Shown: piece after piece, positions 60,239-64,000 of the stretch
How the letters are laid out: every line of letters begins with the position of its first letter
How positions within the stretch are numbered: the stretch's first letter is position 1
DNA from: JACVRX01 sp046726315
GTDB lineage: Bacteria > Actinomycetota > Actinomycetes > Jiangellales > Jiangellaceae
Length of the DNA: 64,000 bases
Direction: 5' to 3'
Assembly: GCA_046726315.1 (NCBI GenBank)
Contig: JBKPAG010000029.1
Span: 16,618-80,617, forward strand
The notes under the pieces: model-generated
Database searches by the model: none
The model's input: only the letters and a program-made list of their open reading frames with translations
What the model was told of the DNA's origin: nothing
Program-made: the position numbers and the translations under genes

Positions 60239-61270
60239 TCATGGCCGGGCGAATTCGGCGCGCACTCCGAGCAGCCTGACTGGTCGGCGGTCCTCGAACC
60301 GCTCCAGCACCTGAACGGCAGCGGCGGCGAACTCAGCGGCGTCGCTGGTGGGCACGTCGAGAGTCATGCTGCGGGTGTAGGTGAAGAACGGCACGAACCG
60401 AACCTTGACGGCAACCCGAACCGCTGGTCGCTTCTCGGCACTGACGTCGGCGGCGACCCGGCGCGCCAACGCGTCGACCTCGGCGCGTACCTGGCCCCAA
60501 TCGGACAGGTCGCTCTGGAATGTGGTCTCCCTGCTACGCGACCGCGCCACGTATGGTGTGCCGACGACCGGCGAGCTGTCCCCGCCGCGGGCCAGCCGGA
60601 CGTACCACGGCCCCATGGTGGGGCCCAGTCGCTTCGCCAACTGCTGTGCGTTCGCCGCTGCCAGTTGCCCGACGGTTGACAGACCCGACTCGGCGAGCTT
60701 CCGAGCCGTCTTGCGGCCGATGCCCCACAAGGCCTCGGTCGGCCGGTGGGCCATGACCTGATACCAGTTGTCCGCCGTGAGCCGATACACGCCAGCGGGT
60801 TTGGCAAATCCGGTGGCGAGTTTCGCCCGCAGCTTGTTGTCGCCGATGCCGACTGACGAATACAGCCGGGTTGCGCTCAGCACCGCGCTCTGCACGTCCC
60901 GAGCCAGCGCCTCCGGGTCGTCGGTCTGGGCGCCGAGGAACGCCTCGTCCCAGCCAATGACCTCGACCACGACGTCAAACTCGCGCAGTGTAGTCATAAC
61001 TGCGGTGGACGCTTCTTCGTACGCCGCGAAGTCACTTGACAGGAAGATAGCGTCCGGACATCGCTTCGCCGCCGTGCGCAACGGCATCCCGGAATGAACG
61101 CCGAACTCACGGGCCTCGTAGGACGCGGTAGCCACAACCGCCCTCTGGGTCGGGTCACCCGCGCCGCCGACGACCACCGGCCGGCCCGCCAGCTCCGGAC
61201 GCCGTAAAACCTCGACAGCAGCGATGAACTGGTCGAGGTCGACGTGCAATACCCAGCGTGCAGGTGACAC
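60239..61270 (-). CDS. dinB: Y-family DNA polymerase, DinB2-like, with Ile at the steric gate
   Basis: 343 residues. HVDLDQFIAAVE supplies Asp11; Asp108-Glu109 lie in GWDEAFLG. HhH GIGRKTARKLAES and the little-finger domain follow (RSRSRETTFQSDL...). The pattern is that of mycobacterial DinB2. The steric-gate position holds Ile16 (Leu14 in M. smegmatis DinB2), not Phe/Tyr, so ribonucleotide use is expected. No beta-clamp-binding tail is visible. Confidence 0.92.
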   Translation of the reverse strand: MSPARWVLHVDLDQFIAAVEVLRRPELAGRPVVVGGAGDPTQRAVVATASYEAREFGVHSGMPLRTAAKRCPDAIFLSSDFAAYEEASTAVMTTLREFDVVVEVIGWDEAFLGAQTDDPEALARDVQSAVLSATRLYSSVGIGDNKLRAKLATGFAKPAGVYRLTADNWYQVMAHRPTEALWGIGRKTARKLAESGLSTVGQLAAANAQQLAKRLGPTMGPWYVRLARGGDSSPVVGTPYVARSRSRETTFQSDLSDWGQVRAEVDALARRVAADVSAEKRPAVRVAVKVRFVPFFTYTRSMTLDVPTSDAAEFAAAAVQVLERFEDRRPVRLLGVRAEFARP

Positions 61271-61363
61271 CCTTGCAGTGTGCCCGGTGTCGCTGACACG
61301 GTGGTTCCAGGTGACGCCAGCCGTTGCCGGGAGGCTGTCGGCACTGGTGGCTAGCGTCTGGTC

Positions 61364-61885
61364 ATGGCTGATCCGACGACCACTCCTGCCGCCGACCGCC
61401 CGGTGCTCCCAGGCGGCTACGGCGTGCCCACTACTACTCGCGGCCTACTTGCCTGGTCTGATGTCGAGCAGCGGCTGGTCGCCGCGCTGCATTACTGGCT
61501 CGCGACGGTAAGGCCCGACGGGACGCCCCATGTCGTGCCCCGGTGGGGGGTGTGGCTGGACGGCCGGTTCTGGTACGACGGCGCACCGACCACCCGGCAC
61601 GCCCGAAACCTCGCCACCAACCCGGCGTGCTCGCTGAATCTGGAGAGCGGCACCGAGGCAGTGATCATCGAAGGCTCCGCGGTGCCCACGCGTGCCGATG
61701 CCGACGGTCTCGGCACCCGGCTGGCAGAGGCGTTCGAGAAGTACCACGGACTTGGATACTCCCCCGGCGCCGACTCCTGGTCGGGCGAAGCCGGCGGCGG
61801 GCTGTGCGTGCTGACACCCCGCAGGGCGCTGGCCTGGTTCTCGTTTCCGAAGGACTGCACCCGGTTCCGATTCGAACCATCGTGA
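61364..61885 (+). CDS. PNPOx-like flavin/F420-binding protein
   Basis: 173 residues. Split-barrel fold: HYWLATVRPDGTPHVVPRWGVWLDGRFWYDGAPTTRHARNLATNP, then LESGTEAVIIEGSA and LAWFSFPKDCTRFRFEPS. This group includes F420- or FMN-dependent reductases and heme-binding relatives; the cofactor here is undecided. Confidence 0.82.
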   Translation: MADPTTTPAADRPVLPGGYGVPTTTRGLLAWSDVEQRLVAALHYWLATVRPDGTPHVVPRWGVWLDGRFWYDGAPTTRHARNLATNPACSLNLESGTEAVIIEGSAVPTRADADGLGTRLAEAFEKYHGLGYSPGADSWSGEAGGGLCVLTPRRALAWFSFPKDCTRFRFEPS

Positions 61886-62014
61886 CCACTGCGTTGCTGA
61901 CCTGGTCGTTGAGCATGATCAAAGTCCACGACGCCTGAGAGCAGGATCCCCGGGTGGTTGAAGACATGTCTGGGAGACCCGGAACCTAACGTGCCCGGCG
62001 GCCGTAAATTGGAC

Positions 62015-62637
62015 ATGAAGAAGGCCTTCCGGGCTGCTGTCCTGGTGCTGACCGTCGCGCTGCTGGCGGCGACTGCGGCATGTGATGGGTTGCCGCTCGG
62101 GGGTGCCTCGTCTGCATCTGGCCGGTCGGAGGTGGCGCGGCCGCCCGCATCCCCGGCGCCGACCGCTTCGGACGGGACTGTGATCAGTGGCTGCGCCATG
62201 CGGGTCCGCGATGAGCTGGAGGCGGGATTGGCTTCACGTGCCGTACGGGTCGGTCCGGCCGTCTTCGTGTCGTCTGGAATCCATCAGCCCGACCGACCTC
62301 GACCGGGAGCGGTGGGCAACTTCAAGGTGATGGTGGAGCTTCGGCCAGATGTGCGGGTCACCGTCTCGCTGGCGCCGCAGGCCACCACGCAGATGTCGCT
62401 ACTGTTCGACAGGGGAGGCTCCGCGCGGATAACGCGTACACCCTCGCCGACGGAGCCCGCACGGTGCGCTTCGAGACATGCACCGGGCGGCCGACCACCT
62501 TCGTCGGGGCGGTGGCGACCGCGGGTCCCACCGTGGCGCCGCTGGATGTCACGGTCGAGGGCGGTGGCCCTACGCGACGCATCCAACTCGCCGCCAGGCC
62601 GACTGAACCGAAATCCTCGCCGCAGCGGGGGGTTTGA
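62015..62637 (+). pseudogene. Lipoprotein gene with one frameshift
   Basis: ATG 62015 opens a signal (KKAFRAAVLVLTVALLAATAAC, lipobox Cys) and a linker, then GCAMRVRDELEAGL... to SLLFDR. The coding frame then jumps by -1 at about 62414-62424 and continues as DNAYTLADGARTVRFETCTG... to SPQRGV and TGA at 62637. Intact, it would be about 207 residues with two Cys likely to pair. Family not recognised. Lies just upstream of the IS element. Confidence 0.72.
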
Positions 62638-62666
62638 TCTGCGACTTCTTCCCGTCGGGGTGGCGG

Positions 62667-62692
62667 TGTCTTCCGTCAGGACATCGGCGACA
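62667..62692 (+). repeat. Left terminal inverted repeat of the IS element
   Basis: Outermost left repeat. CATCGGCGACA recurs at 62682-62692 and 62705-62715, and GATCGGCGAC at 62728-62737: three copies with a 23-base period before the transposase start. Confidence 0.7.
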
Positions 62693-62763
62693 GGTCTCTC
62701 AAGACATCGGCGACACGTCTCTTAGGTGATCGGCGACGCCGGTGACGCGGGTGATGCTCGACG

Positions 62764-63942
62764 ATGTCGAAGGCGCGTCTCGTTCTCACTGCCCTGTTCG
62801 TCGAGCACCAGACCCCGACCGAGGTGGCCGCCAGGTACGGCGTGCACCGGGGCTGGGTGTACAAGCTCAAGGCCCGCTACCAAGCCGAGGGTGAGGCCGC
62901 GTTCGAGCCCCGCTCCCGTCGACCGAAGACCTCCCCAACCGCGATCCCCGCCGACGTGGTCGAGCTGATCGTCCGGCTGCGCAAACAGCTGGCCGAGCAA
63001 GGACTCGGCGCCGGACCGGACACCATCGCCTGGCATTTGCGGCACCACCATCGGCGCACCGTCGCGGTCTCCACCATCTCCCGCTACCTGTCGCGGCTCG
63101 GGCTGGTGGTGCCCGAGCCCAACAAGCGGCCCAAGGCCTCCTAATCCGCTTCGAAGCCGACCAGCCGAACCCGTGCTGGCAGGCCGACTTCACCCACTAC
63201 CGGCTCGCCAACGGCGCCGAGGTCGATCCTGTCCTTCCTCGACGACCACTCCCGCTACGCGCTGTCGGTGACTACCCACCACCGGGTCACCGGGCCGATC
63301 GTGCAGGCCGCTTTTCGGCGAACCTGCAGCACATACGGGGTGCCGGCGTCGACGTTGACCGACAACGGGATGGTGTTCACCACCCGGTACTCCGGCGGCC
63401 GCGGTGGCCGCAACGGCTTCGAAACCGAGCTGCACCGTCTCGGGGTGGTGCAGAAGAACTCCCGGCCCAACCACCCCACCACCTGCGGCAAGGCGGAGCG
63501 GTTCCAGCACACCCTGAAGCAACCCGCCCAACCAGTTCAGCCCACCACGCTGGAGGAACTCCAAGCGCTGCTGAACCGGTTCATCGCCCAGTACAACCAG
63601 CACCGCCCGCATCGGTCCCTACCACACCAGGCCACCCCTGCCACCGCCTATGCCGCCCGCCCGAAAGCCGCACCCGGCGACCGCAGCCGCGACACCCACA
63701 ACCGGGTCCGCGCCGACCGGGTCGACAACACCGGCAAGGTCACCCTCCGCCACGGCGGCCGGCTCTACTCCATCGGCATCGGCCGAACCCACGCCCGAAC
63801 CCGCGTGCTGATCCTCGTCCAGGACCTGCACATCCGCATCGTCAACGCCGCCACCGGCGAACTCCTCCGCGAACTGACGCTGAACCCCACCAAGCGCTAC
63901 CAAGGCACCGGACGACCACCCGGACCGCCACCCCGCAGATGA
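62764..63942 (+). pseudogene. IS481-family DDE transposase, two compensating frameshifts
   Basis: N-terminal HTH (TPTEVAARYGVHRGWVYKLKARY), then LGLVVPEPNKRPKAS and a TAA (63142-63144) caused by loss of about one base. The next frame reads IRFEADQPNPCWQADFTHYRL (first Asp). A loss of about two bases near 63227 returns to the first frame: TTHHRVTGPIVQAAFRRT, LTDNGMVFTTRY (second Asp), GKAERFQHTL (Glu). All DDE residues survive, but the reading frame does not. Confidence 0.88.
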
Positions 63943-63973
63943 CTCAACCCGACCCCACAACCGTGGGTCCGGC

Positions 63974-63999
63974 TGTCGCCGATGACTTGAGAGATCACA
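63974..63999 (-). repeat. Right terminal inverted repeat of the IS element
   Basis: TGTCGCCGATGACTTGAGAG... is the inverted counterpart of the left-end repeats; only one copy is present on this side. Confidence 0.75.
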
Positions 64000-64000
64000 C

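Larger units (their letters stand above)
62667..63999 (+). mobile_element. IS481-family insertion sequence, inactivated
   Basis: The left end TGTCTTCCGTCAGGACATCG... (62667-62692) matches the reverse complement of the right end (63974-63999) at 20 of 26 bases, with identical inner CATCGGCGACA. A second left repeat (62690-62715) matches the right end even better (TCTCTCAAG, one mismatch, CATCGGCGACA). The transposase between them is broken. The right end falls one base before the window edge, so a target duplication cannot be checked. Confidence 0.85.

Noticed and set aside
1..64000. tRNA, rRNA, CRISPR array or replication origin
   Set aside because: No cloverleaf, ribosomal segment, regularly spaced repeat array or DnaA-box cluster was noticed on either strand by reading; a covariance-model scan was not possible.

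Overview
The window is GC-rich, uses many GTG/TTG starts, and is packed with genes that overlap by 4 bases (GTGA/ATGA junctions). It carries actinobacterial markers: a BldG-type anti-sigma antagonist with its anti-sigma partner, a WhiB4-like Fe-S protein, the ArsA-like pair related to Rv3679/Rv3680, MarP, a 224-residue Crp, a Tad locus with the DUF4244 pilin, and a PonA2-like penicillin-binding protein. Gene order follows the conserved actinobacterial chromosome core (holB-tmk-topA; hppA-bldG; tadZABC; HAD; acs; holin-X/ephE/marP/nudix/nth/crp; ArsA pair/whiB4/ponA). I infer a chromosomal segment of an actinomycete lying between mycobacteria and streptomycetes (Frankia- or Geodermatophilus-like lineages); the species cannot be named from the sequence.

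Layout. 1-10.1 kb, minus strand: a truncated L,D-transpeptidase, a secreted S33 hydrolase, a PSP1/RicT protein, holB, tmk and topA, with a helicase-associated protein on plus. 10.3-13.6 kb: an ArsR-like regulator coupled to an MFS exporter, then a badly damaged heme peroxidase pseudogene whose 5' end abuts a long hairpin. 13.7-18.1 kb: an M28 peptidase, a proton-pumping pyrophosphatase, and the anti-sigma/BldG pair. 18.4-19.6 kb: LapA-like and EamA membrane proteins. 19.7-25.1 kb: a Tad pilus operon in which the last TadE-like protein is fused to an M23 peptidase and tadB carries an in-frame TAG. 25.1-25.5 kb: a dense array of hairpins, in the interval where mycobacteria encode the Ms1/MTS2823 RNA.

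25.5-36.2 kb: HAD phosphatase, an unknown membrane protein, an Rv3662c-like protein, a PfpI protein, acetyl-CoA synthetase, glpKD, and a CBS protein coupled to an ArsB/NhaD transporter. 36.2-38.5 kb: a small phage-like island (amidase, tiny orphans) bracketed by two copies of the 41-base 3' end of the transporter gene. 38.5-49.3 kb: NhaA, holin-X, an EphE-like hydrolase without its nucleophile, MarP, CoA Nudix, Nth, Crp, metallo-beta-lactamase, Nudix, RidA, a DUF4177 protein, regulators and a frameshifted NTF2-like gene. 49.3-52.8 kb: an Lrp/AsnC regulator divergent from a branched-chain 2-oxoacid dehydrogenase operon. 53-58 kb: the ArsA pair, WhiB4 and a bifunctional PBP. 58-64 kb: amylosucrase, a DinB2-type polymerase with an isoleucine at the steric gate, a PNPOx-like protein, a frameshifted lipoprotein and a broken IS481-family element that ends at the window edge.

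The most unusual signals are: (i) three dispersed ~90-base palindromic elements (41.2, 52.9 and 60.1 kb) whose outer stems begin with the same ATGACCAC and whose inner parts vary while mostly keeping their pairing; (ii) the phage-like island at duplicated gene 3' ends; (iii) the structured RNA candidate; (iv) the TadE-M23 fusion; (v) the amber codon in tadB. Lesions cluster in accessory genes while housekeeping genes are intact, so most look like real gene decay rather than sequencing noise. No tRNA, rRNA or CRISPR array was seen.
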